A stretch of DNA of 64,000 nt, taken from assembly GCF_003426815.1 (NCBI RefSeq), contig NZ_QKYK01000003.1:248001-312000 (forward strand). Reading direction: 5' to 3'. Shown one piece after another: positions 52,465 through 59,542 of the stretch (position 1 is its first letter; each line of letters starts with the position of its first letter). This DNA is from Desertimonas flava (GTDB lineage: Bacteria; Actinomycetota; Acidimicrobiia; Acidimicrobiales; Ilumatobacteraceae). Under the pieces are notes generated by a model. It made no database searches and was not told where the DNA came from. It was given only the letters and a program-made list of their open reading frames with translations. A program made the translations under genes and the position numbers.

Positions 52465-53487
52465 TCAGCGGATGGCGTCGTTGACGAGGTGCCGGTAGGT
52501 GATGTTGGAGAGTTGTCGCTTGAGAGCGCGGATGGCTTCTTTGCCGGTCTTGCCGTCGGCGAGTCGTCGTTCGTAGTAGGAGCGGCCGGCGCTGCCGGGG
52601 TGGCGCAGTTGGCTGACCGCGGCCAGGTGCAGGGCGTGGTTGAGGGTGCGGTTGCCACGTTGTGAGACGCGGTGGGCGACACGGCCGCCGGAGGAGAACT
52701 CGGTCGGGGCGGTGCCGTTGTAGGCGGCGAAGCGGTCCCGATTCGTGAACCGGGCGATGTCGCCGGTGTTGCCGATCAGCATCGCGGCGATGATCGGGCC
52801 GATCCCGAAGACATCGGTCAGCGTGGTGCCCGACGCACGCACGGCGTCGCGGATGCGTCGCTCGGACCGCTTGATCTGTGCCTCCAGGCTCGCGATGTCG
52901 GTAGCGATCTCGGCGATCAGGTCCTTGCGGAGCTGGGCCACCGGATCGCACGGCGTCACGGTGGCGAGGAACTTGCCGGCGTCGGTCGAGTTCAGCCGCT
53001 TCGCGATCCCTCCTGGTGAGAGCTCCACCGCAAGCGCATGAAGACGGGACACGAGCCGAGTTCGCTGGTTCGACAAGTCCCGATGGCGCTTCGCCAACAG
53101 CCGCAGCAGCTCACACGAGCCAGCGGGCTGCACGATCCGAAGGTCGCCGTGACGCAGTGCCGTCACCGCCACGGACAGGGCGTCGTTGGGATCGTTCTTG
53201 TTCGAGCGTCCGCTGCCCAGCAGCCGCGTTCGCGCCGCCAGCGTGGCTGGAACATCGAGCACGGCTTGGTCTGCTGCGACGAGCTGCTGCGCGAGCAGGA
53301 ACCCGAGACCCTCCGCGCCTTCAATGGCCCAGCGCCGCTGCGGGAACGGCTCGGCCCACGCCAACAGCCGCTCCAGCTGATGGCGGCCGCTTCGCAGCTG
53401 CAGCCGGGCGAGCTCGACCCCAGCGTCGCCGACCGCCACCGCCGTGTGTGACGCCTTGTGCGGATCGATGCCGATCATCACGTCCAT
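52465..53487 (-). CDS. IS110-family transposase
   Basis: A 340-aa transposase starting at ATG 53487 (MDVMIGIDPHKASH). The N-terminal DEDD (RuvC-like) domain has GIDPHKASH, AIEGAEGLGFLLA and KNDPNDALSVA; the C-terminal Transposase_20 domain has TDVFGIGPIIAAMLIGNTGDIARF and YNGTAPTEFSSG with a catalytic serine. The frame is intact, so the copy may be active. The longer frame (to 53571) runs through the upstream flank and is not needed. Confidence 0.93.
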   Translation of the reverse strand: MDVMIGIDPHKASHTAVAVGDAGVELARLQLRSGRHQLERLLAWAEPFPQRRWAIEGAEGLGFLLAQQLVAADQAVLDVPATLAARTRLLGSGRSNKNDPNDALSVAVTALRHGDLRIVQPAGSCELLRLLAKRHRDLSNQRTRLVSRLHALAVELSPGGIAKRLNSTDAGKFLATVTPCDPVAQLRKDLIAEIATDIASLEAQIKRSERRIRDAVRASGTTLTDVFGIGPIIAAMLIGNTGDIARFTNRDRFAAYNGTAPTEFSSGGRVAHRVSQRGNRTLNHALHLAAVSQLRHPGSAGRSYYERRLADGKTGKEAIRALKRQLSNITYRHLVNDAIR

Positions 53488-53700
53488 GAAGTACCTCCGA
53501 GTTGACTGGACGAGAATCGCGGCGGGCACTCCTACTTGCGGATCGATGCGCTCGTTCCTCTCTCGAGCCACACCGCGACGAGATCCCGCCCGAGCCGCAC
53601 TTCGATAGAAAGCCAGACTCCAACAGAGCCGGCGGGCGCTTAGCGAGCGACACGGACGAGACCCCCGACGCTACGGAACACCGCCTCGTCACTAGACAGT
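52465..53700 (-). mobile_element. IS110-family insertion sequence (boundaries unknown)
   Basis: One transposase gene with about 200 bases of upstream non-coding DNA. IS110 elements lack terminal inverted repeats and carry a structured bridge RNA in a non-coding end, usually upstream of the gene in the IS110 subgroup. The 53488-53700 stretch (AT/GC mixed, with no gene) would be the place to look. The ends could not be fixed by eye. Confidence 0.5.
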
Positions 53701-54117
53701 CTGAAGTAGGCGCTTATGCGACCGGCGCAGGTCGGCCGATCGCGTGGTATCGGACGCGCGTATCGGGACGGCTCTGCCATCGGCGGAGCACCCGCGCCCG
53801 CTTTGAAAGACCAGCAGATTCGTGCGCTGCCTGGGATCTACACGTCGCTCGGGTGGTCAAGGCTCACGTGATGGACCGTGAGCGGATAGCCGATGAGACT
53901 CCCGCCTCGACACGATCCGATCTGGGGGGCCACGCTGCAGCGTCCGTGGTGTCGTCGCCGCCGAAGTCGGTTCGAAGCTCACCATTGATGTCGGTTGCCA
54001 CGAAGAGGCCCGCGGTGTAGTAGACGGGGCTCTACCGAGGCGGCCACGGCCGGCAGCAGCCACCCGCACAGGACGCCAGCCACGGGTCCGAGCTATGTCA
54101 CCGCACCCGAGGATGAA
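53701..54117. other. Gene-free stretch between IS110 and the lasso cluster
   Basis: About 400 bases with only short frames of no recognisable product. It follows the response regulator stop on the minus strand. No terminator hairpin stands out. Confidence 0.4.
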
Positions 54118-54813
54118 CTACCCGATTCGACGGGATGGGCGCGGGGTGGCTAGACCGACGTCGTAGGCGAAGATCACGGCCTGCACTCGGGTCTTGCAGT
54201 GGATCTTGCTGAACGCGCTGGAGAGATGTGACTTCACTGTCTGCGGTGTGACGTCCAGCTGGACTGCGATCTCCTCATTGCTGCGACCGGCAGCCAGCTC
54301 GGTGAGGGCATCGATCTCCCGCTGCGTGAGCTTAAAGAGTGTCGCGACATCAATCGTTGGCTCCGAGGCCTGTGCGTACTTGCCGATCAGCGTGCGTGTG
54401 ACTTCTGGGTCGACGAGCGCATCACCCCGGGCAACAGTTCGGATCGCGCGGTAGAGGTCGTCAGGGCGAGCGCGTTTGAGGAGAAACCCGTCGGCTCCGT
54501 GGCGGAAGGCATCGAAGACGTATTCGTCCTGGTCGAATGTGGTGAGCATCAACACTCCGGGGGCGGCTGGTCTCGCCTTGATCAGGCGCACCGCCTCGAT
54601 GCCGTCGATCCCCGGCATGCGGATGTCCAACACCACCACGTCGACCGTCAGAGACGTCGCCAGGTGAACGGCGTCCTGACCGTTGGCGGCCTGCCCGACA
54701 ACGCGCAGATCGTCTTGTGACTCGATCAGGTAGGCGAGCGACTCCCGCAGCAACTCGTCATCGTCGGCAAGCACGAGCCGAACCTGTGACGATCCGCCCG
54801 ACGACTCTCTCAC
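54118..54813 (-). CDS. NarL/FixJ-family response regulator
   Basis: A 231-aa regulator from GTG 54813, overlapping the kinase stop (GTGA). The receiver domain has ADDDELL, the phospho-accepting aspartate in VVVLDIRMPGIDG (about residue 64), TTFDQ and the lysine in FLLKRA. The C-terminal LuxR helix-turn-helix is LTQREIDALTELAAGRSNEEIAVQLDVTPQTVKSHLSS. Longer upstream frame is the kinase in another frame. It is the last gene of the lasso cluster and likely controls it, or responds to the mature peptide. Confidence 0.92.
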   Translation of the reverse strand: MRESSGGSSQVRLVLADDDELLRESLAYLIESQDDLRVVGQAANGQDAVHLATSLTVDVVVLDIRMPGIDGIEAVRLIKARPAAPGVLMLTTFDQDEYVFDAFRHGADGFLLKRARPDDLYRAIRTVARGDALVDPEVTRTLIGKYAQASEPTIDVATLFKLTQREIDALTELAAGRSNEEIAVQLDVTPQTVKSHLSSAFSKIHCKTRVQAVIFAYDVGLATPRPSRRIG

Positions 54814-56087
54814 CGGCTCCACGGGATCACCGCCTCGAGTACGAACGTGCCCTCGCCGGTGTCGGTCCACGCGAGGGAGCCGCCGAGCACGTCGAGTCGA
54901 CGCTGCAGGTTGGTCAGTCCCGTGCCGGTCCGCCTGGGTTGGGTCGCGGTCGCGACCCGGCCTGACGTCACGTTGAGCTCGACTGCGGCGACGCCCAGTC
55001 GGATTTCGACGCTCGCCCACTGTTCAAGTGAGTGCTTCAGCACGTTCGTGAGCGCCTCCTGGAGCACGCGAAACGCGGTCGCCGATGTCACCATGTCCAG
55101 TCGGGCCAGTTCGGACTGCTGCGGAGCAGATACGACGTTGACCTCGACACCAGTTCCACGAATCGTGGCGATCAGGTCCTCGTACCCCAGCAGCGTTGGC
55201 GTGGGGGCAGCGCTCACCGCAACACCGAGCAGCCGTGTCGTCCGGTCCATCTCCTCGAGGGCTGACCGAGCCGCACGTGTGATCCTCGAGAGCGACTCCG
55301 GGACTCGTTCGGGTCCACGCTCGAACTCGACCTTTCCGGACTCGGCGAGCACCAGCACGAGATTGAGCCGGTGACCGAGGAAGTCATGAAGGTCATCTCG
55401 GAGCCGCGCCCGTTCCTCGTTGATCGCAGCGATCTCCCGCTCCTCTGCGGCACGCTCAATCTCCGCCGCCTGCTGCCGCAGATCCTCGTTGAGCGAATGC
55501 TGATGTCGGACCGATGCTCCGCACGCGACAGCCAAGCCAAAGTAGCCGAATGTGGATCCGAGAATGAAGCTGTCCAACCAACCTTGTCGGGCCGTCGCAA
55601 TGAAGACCGCCGACACGGCGGCGAAAGCAAGGAGCGAGCGAACTGTGCTCCGCAGGCTCGCGACCGTGAAGAGCAGTACGAAGAGAGCGACAGAGACGTA
55701 CGCGTCGGCGGCGTCCTCGAAGTACTGCCAGATGCGCACCCCGGCAAGCAGGGCAAGGGCGAGTTCCGGAGCGACCCGCCGGAAGCAGACGACAACACAT
55801 ACGAGGACAAGCGTCACGATCGAGCCGATCGACTGACGTCGACCGTCAGCTGAGAGGAGCGCTGCGGCGTACACGGCGATCCCTCCCACCAGCGCCAGAT
55901 CAACGACGCCTGGCCAACGGCGAGTCACAATGCTGACCCGGTCGGCCCTAGGCTCGTCGACCGGATTCCGAACGCCGGCCACCCATTCAACTGTAGGCCC
56001 GTCGGCGACATGTCGCTGAGGCGGAGTGTGGTCGTCTCCCGCGACGTTGGTACCCCCTGAGGATCGAGGAGTGACCGCTCGACTCAT
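54810..56087 (-). CDS. Sensor histidine kinase (HisKA_3 type)
   Basis: A 425-aa membrane kinase from ATG 56087, which overlaps the stop of the RRE-protease gene (ATGA). An N-terminal hydrophobic region of about six helices (residues ~50-190: LALVGGIAVYAAALL, GSIVTLVLVCVVVCF and others) replaces an extracellular sensor domain. Then a coiled-coil linker, the phospho-acceptor histidine in RLRDDLHDFLGHRLNL, and an ATPase domain ending GTGLTNLQRRLDVLGGSLAW. Typical NarX-like partner for the LuxR-type regulator downstream. Sensing in the membrane fits a cell-envelope or peptide signal. Confidence 0.9.
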   Translation of the reverse strand: MSRAVTPRSSGGTNVAGDDHTPPQRHVADGPTVEWVAGVRNPVDEPRADRVSIVTRRWPGVVDLALVGGIAVYAAALLSADGRRQSIGSIVTLVLVCVVVCFRRVAPELALALLAGVRIWQYFEDAADAYVSVALFVLLFTVASLRSTVRSLLAFAAVSAVFIATARQGWLDSFILGSTFGYFGLAVACGASVRHQHSLNEDLRQQAAEIERAAEEREIAAINEERARLRDDLHDFLGHRLNLVLVLAESGKVEFERGPERVPESLSRITRAARSALEEMDRTTRLLGVAVSAAPTPTLLGYEDLIATIRGTGVEVNVVSAPQQSELARLDMVTSATAFRVLQEALTNVLKHSLEQWASVEIRLGVAAVELNVTSGRVATATQPRRTGTGLTNLQRRLDVLGGSLAWTDTGEGTFVLEAVIPWSR

Positions 56088-56878
56088 ATACGCGCGATGA
56101 CCACGAACTCGGCGCTGCGTCCGGTGGGCGTCACTCCGTCTAACTCGGTCCACGCGTGTGCGGCGAACGGAGGCAAGCGGGCACCGAGGCACCAGTTCGC
56201 AGGAATGCCGGACAGTCGACACCAGACCGTGGCCGCCAGGCTCGACTCGAGGCATTGGAACGCTGCCGTCCCGAGAACGCCCGTCGCCTCAGTGGCGGCG
56301 ACGATGCGTTCAAATCGCTCGCGGCCATCAACGGGGGCTCTCTCATCCTGGGACTGAAGGTTCTCGATGAGACGGATGCAAGAAGCGAACGACATGCAGC
56401 GCAGCATCAACCAGCTGACGAGCACAAGAACCACACCGACGACACGGTCGAATGAACGAGGCGGAAGAGGGGCACGGGGGCGTCGACTCCATCGAGATCG
56501 GTGCCTCGATGCTGGACGCGCCTCGCCGATCTCACGCACGAGGGACTCGTCGAGTAGCCAGCTCAAGAGCGCTCGCACGTCGCTCGCGACAACGGAGGAC
56601 GATACACCTTGACGCGACACCAAGTCAGCGATCAGCTCGTCGACCGTCGATCCGTCACCGATCGCAGTGAGCATTGCAGCCGCGGACCGGTTCAGGCCGA
56701 TCCAGCGACCGCGCCAGGCGTCCAGAAGCACCAGAGTGTCGTCGGCGAGCACCGCTGTGTAGACACGATCAGCGATGGAGTAACACCCCGTCAGGCCCCT
56801 CCCAGAAGGATGTCCAATCGGGTGCACGAGCCGTCCCATCTCGGCGCCCACCATCGGACCCATCCGTCCGGGCTTCAC
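56084..56878 (-). CDS. Lasso peptide biosynthesis protein B (fused RRE and leader protease)
   Basis: A 264-aa fusion of the two lasso B activities. Residues ~25-105 form a PqqD-like RiPP recognition element (LVLLDAWRGRWIGLNRSAAAMLTAIGDGSTVDELIADLV), which binds the leader. The C-terminal half is the transglutaminase-like leader protease, with the cysteine in FQCLESSLAATVWCRLSGI and the histidine in FAAHAWTELDG. I set the start at GTG 56878, which overlaps the cyclase stop (GTGA) as in the other genes of the operon; ATG 56902 is the alternative. The hydrophobic segment VVGVVLVLVSWLML before the protease core is usual for B2 proteins. Confidence 0.88.
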   Translation of the reverse strand: MKPGRMGPMVGAEMGRLVHPIGHPSGRGLTGCYSIADRVYTAVLADDTLVLLDAWRGRWIGLNRSAAAMLTAIGDGSTVDELIADLVSRQGVSSSVVASDVRALLSWLLDESLVREIGEARPASRHRSRWSRRPRAPLPPRSFDRVVGVVLVLVSWLMLRCMSFASCIRLIENLQSQDERAPVDGRERFERIVAATEATGVLGTAAFQCLESSLAATVWCRLSGIPANWCLGARLPPFAAHAWTELDGVTPTGRSAEFVVIARI

Positions 56879-57930
56879 GACAGACAGTTTCGCTGCATCC
56901 ATATCTCAGCGGCAGTGGTCCGGGCGATCGCTGCTGGCGAGCAACCAGCGCCGGCTGCGGCGAGATCGAGAGCGGTGAACCACCGGTCGAGGTCGATCAC
57001 GTCCCGCTCGGCAAGACGCGACTCCCGAAAGAGCCCCTTGATGCTTGCGAGATTGGTTCGAATGCCGACGGCGAAGTCTCGTTCATGGCCGCGCTGGCCC
57101 TTTGCCACAACGCGATCTGCGGGCGGCACTCCAAACCGTCGATGAAGGCCGTCGAGCATCGGCTTGGTGACGGCATTCGGCGGACGTTGGCACTCGTCCC
57201 ATCCCAGGCTCTCATCTACGACGACATTGTCCAAGAAGGGCATTTGCAGGTCGATTCCGAATCCTTCAGCGACCTCACGGTACGGCCCTGCTGCGGCAGC
57301 CAAAGTCGCGAGTGTGGTGAGCGACGAGGAGACGCTCGGACCGAACGGGCGATCAGCGGAACCGGCTGTCGCCAACTGGTCCACCAGCGCGTCGATCGCG
57401 GCGCGGCTCAGCCACGAGGGAGGTCGGGGCGGAACTGCCCAGTCCAATCCGCAACTCGACAGTGCCGACGGCAGCCGCCCGCCGGATCGTAGGGATCGGA
57501 CAACCATGTCAAGAAAGTCACCGTATGCCGAGCGCCGGACGCGATTCGCAGCCGCGATTACGCCCAGAATTCCTGCTCGATGCAAACGCCGGAGTCTCCT
57601 CGCCCCATCCGTGATCGACGCAAGCCGGAACTGGCCGATGGTGTCGGCGAGCACGGCTGGTGACGCCGAGAGGATTGCGTCGCCCCCGTCGCCGGTGAGG
57701 TGAACGTGCGCTCCATGCGATCTCGCTGTCGTGAAGACCTCGGCGGTCCGTCGGTATGCGTACGCCATTTCGAACGGTCGATCCGTCGAGGGAACGGCCA
57801 TCAGATCGGTAAAGAACCCTCGCGTGCGGACGACACTACGCTGACGAAGCGAACTAAATCGGGACGCGTATCCGAGCCCGCTGGAACTCGGGATCGGCAT
57901 TGCCTGTCCGGTCACTATAGGTGACAACAT
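56875..57930 (-). CDS. Lasso cyclase, C-terminal part (asparagine-synthetase-like, after frameshift)
   Basis: The second part of the lasso C protein. It shows the ATP-binding HLTGDGGDAILSAS, the aspartate-rich region DLQMPFLDNVVVDESLGWDECQRPPNAVTKPML and basic KGQRGHERDFAVG of lasso cyclases, which adenylate the Asp/Glu side chain and close the isopeptide ring. No ribosome site precedes its first ATG (57930), which lies inside the N-terminal frame. The overlap region 57854-57930 is where translation would have to shift by +1. Together with the N-terminal part it gives about 583 residues, the normal size. See the finding on the frameshift. Confidence 0.85.
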   Translation of the reverse strand: MLSPIVTGQAMPIPSSSGLGYASRFSSLRQRSVVRTRGFFTDLMAVPSTDRPFEMAYAYRRTAEVFTTARSHGAHVHLTGDGGDAILSASPAVLADTIGQFRLASITDGARRLRRLHRAGILGVIAAANRVRRSAYGDFLDMVVRSLRSGGRLPSALSSCGLDWAVPPRPPSWLSRAAIDALVDQLATAGSADRPFGPSVSSSLTTLATLAAAAGPYREVAEGFGIDLQMPFLDNVVVDESLGWDECQRPPNAVTKPMLDGLHRRFGVPPADRVVAKGQRGHERDFAVGIRTNLASIKGLFRESRLAERDVIDLDRWFTALDLAAAGAGCSPAAIARTTAAEIWMQRNCLS

Positions 57931-58624
57931 TCAGAGGATCGTCCACCGAGGCCCCCGTCGTGCGTGCTGCCAACATGGCAATAGCTCTGGAGTCGGCGCC
58001 ACCGCTCCAGTCGGTCGTCACTGCCCCTCTCCGTCCGCCGACACAGTTGGAAACGGCTCCTTCAAGCAGGTCTGCGAAGCTGTCGGCTGTTGACGAGTCG
58101 GAGCCGTTGCGTGGACCCCACCACCAACTGCGGTGTGCGCCCCTGGCATCGTGCCTCACTCGCGTGCCAGGCGCGACAGCTGTAACGTCCTCGAACGGTG
58201 CCTGTCCCACGGAGCATTCTGTGATCGTGGTGCCAGACAGCAATCCCGCGAGATACGCGAGATCAGCACGCCTACTTCGGGTGAGTGATCGAGCGGAGCA
58301 CGACACACGCAGCCTGGCACCATCTCGGGCCCAATACACAGGCATCATGGGCGCGAGGCTCGCCGTGATCGCTACGTCTTGACCTGATTGCTCGACAGCC
58401 GAGAAGTTGCCCGGCCTTCGGATAAGGGCTTCCGGTGACCCGTCTCGGGGATGGGATGCAGCTCCTAGCGAAGCAGGAACTTTCGACCCGAGGTACCACC
58501 GGTCAACTCGCTGGGAGTCCGGACCCCTCCACGAACTCGACGGACGCTGCTCAAGGGTGAAATCCAGTACTAGGTCCGTTCCCTGCCAACCGCCTCGACT
58601 CTTTCTTGTGTGTTCACCCTCCAT
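57854..58624 (-). CDS. Lasso cyclase, N-terminal part (asparagine-synthetase-like, before frameshift)
   Basis: The first part of the lasso C protein, 256 residues from ATG 58624 (or GTG 58627). The degenerate glutaminase-like N-domain lacks the Cys2 nucleophile, as in lasso cyclases. The synthetase domain begins with the PP-loop TTDWSGGADSRAIAML and ends in NVVTYSDRTGNADPEFQRAR before the frame runs to a TAG. The start ATG overlaps the precursor stop (TGATG), so precursor and cyclase are translationally coupled. Confidence 0.87.
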   Translation of the reverse strand: MEGEHTRKSRGGWQGTDLVLDFTLEQRPSSSWRGPDSQRVDRWYLGSKVPASLGAASHPRDGSPEALIRRPGNFSAVEQSGQDVAITASLAPMMPVYWARDGARLRVSCSARSLTRSRRADLAYLAGLLSGTTITECSVGQAPFEDVTAVAPGTRVRHDARGAHRSWWWGPRNGSDSSTADSFADLLEGAVSNCVGGRRGAVTTDWSGGADSRAIAMLAARTTGASVDDPLNVVTYSDRTGNADPEFQRARIRVPI

Positions 58625-58770
58625 CACTCCGGCAAGAGGTTGACGAAACCGATGCCGTCAGGCAAGAAGCCCCCGCTGCCAAGGGTCGTGTCCACGACGT
58701 CCCCGAAGACGACCACCAAAGGTGATTCATACGACTCGGCCCATGCAACCAGATCCTCTTCGTTGTCCAT
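58624..58770 (-). CDS. Lasso peptide precursor (A protein)
   Basis: A 48-aa precursor from ATG 58770 with GAGGAG four bases upstream. The leader (residues 1-30) has the RRE-binding motif Y14-E-S-P17-L-V-V-V-F-G23...T29-L-G31, exactly spaced as in the YxxPxLxxxGxxxxxTxG lasso pattern, with valine in place of leucine. T29 is the conserved Thr at -2. The predicted core is GSGGFLPDGIGFVNLLPE (residues 31-48): Gly1, ring-closing Asp8 and a ten-residue tail ending in Pro-Glu. It would be a hydrophobic class II (no cysteine) lasso peptide. The start chosen is the ATG with a ribosome site; an open frame to 58836 has none. Confidence 0.88.
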   Translation of the reverse strand: MDNEEDLVAWAESYESPLVVVFGDVVDTTLGSGGFLPDGIGFVNLLPE

Positions 58771-58836
58771 CGTGCTCCTCGACTCGTCACTTCTGAACCG
58801 CATCGAGACATAGGCAGACACCTCCGGCCGCGACAT

Positions 58837-59178
58837 CCGCCAAACGGGTCATAGGTCGCCTCCACCAAACGTTGGAGATGGTGTCCTGCCAACTACTCGC
58901 GCGCTCCTGAGAACTCTCGTCGCCGGCCGGGCGGTGCCCACACAGGACGGCAGCGTGCCTCCTGCGCTGATGTCCATCGATGTCCCGAAGCTGCCGCTAG
59001 CGCGCTTGGCCTCCTGGGCCTCGATTGTCAGTCCTTCGGGGGACCGGCCCTGTACGTCGATCGGGGGTTACGAAGCCAGCGGTACCGGCCTACCTGTGGA
59101 GTACCGCCTCACCGGCGCTGGGCCAGTCCAGTTCAGGGCGAACTAGGCGGCGCTGCGTTCACGACGAAAGGGACTTGT
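58837..59178. other. Divergent promoter region between lasso cluster and SH3-like gene
   Basis: 340 bases between the lasso precursor (minus) and the next gene (plus). A 70-codon plus frame at 58934 has no coding features. Promoters for both directions should lie here; no operator-like palindrome was seen. Confidence 0.4.
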
Positions 59179-59490
59179 ATGAAACGGGGAGTTCGACGGA
59201 CTGTTGCTGGGCTCGGAATCGCCGCCGCTACTGCGCTCGGTGCCACTGGGGGGACTGCACTGGCCGACACTTGCGGCACCACTCACGTCGCCGGATCGCC
59301 TGGCCAATGCAAGAACCTGCGATCAAGTGCGCAACTCGCCAACAACATCATCATGTGTGTCGCCAGCGGCACACCGATCCACAACTATTGCCAACATATC
59401 GTCCGCGACGGCTACACATGGACGAACGTCTCATTCACTCTGAATGGCAATCTGTACATCGGTTGGATGGCGACCGGCGGCGTCGCCTGA
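59179..59490 (+). CDS. Small secreted four-cysteine protein, SH3-like C-terminus
   Basis: A 103-aa exported protein. Signal peptide 1-29 (GLGIAAATALGATGGTALA cleaving before DT), then four cysteines at 32, 44, 60 and 71, so probably two disulfides. The C-terminus GYTWTNVSFTLNGNLYIGWMATGGVA resembles the end of bacterial SH3 (SH3b) domains. GGGGA lies upstream of the ATG. A very strong hairpin follows the stop. A cell-wall-binding role is a guess. Confidence 0.65.
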   Translation: MKRGVRRTVAGLGIAAATALGATGGTALADTCGTTHVAGSPGQCKNLRSSAQLANNIIMCVASGTPIHNYCQHIVRDGYTWTNVSFTLNGNLYIGWMATGGVA

Positions 59491-59494
59491 CTCC

Positions 59495-59542
59495 GACACG
59501 AGAACTCGGCGGGTGCGTCTGCACCCGCCGAGTTCTCGTGTC
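59495..59542 (+). terminator. Strong hairpin after the secreted protein
   Basis: A perfect 22-bp inverted repeat (59495-59516 and 59521-59542) with a 4-base loop, five bases after the stop codon. Probably a terminator, but the following membrane protein's frame is open through it. Confidence 0.8.

Noticed and set aside
52174-52665. Plus-strand frame across the IS110 end
   Set aside because: Mostly antisense of the transposase C-terminus.
58934-59146. 70-codon plus-strand frame in the lasso upstream gap
   Set aside because: No ribosome site, no signal or domain features; likely non-coding promoter DNA.
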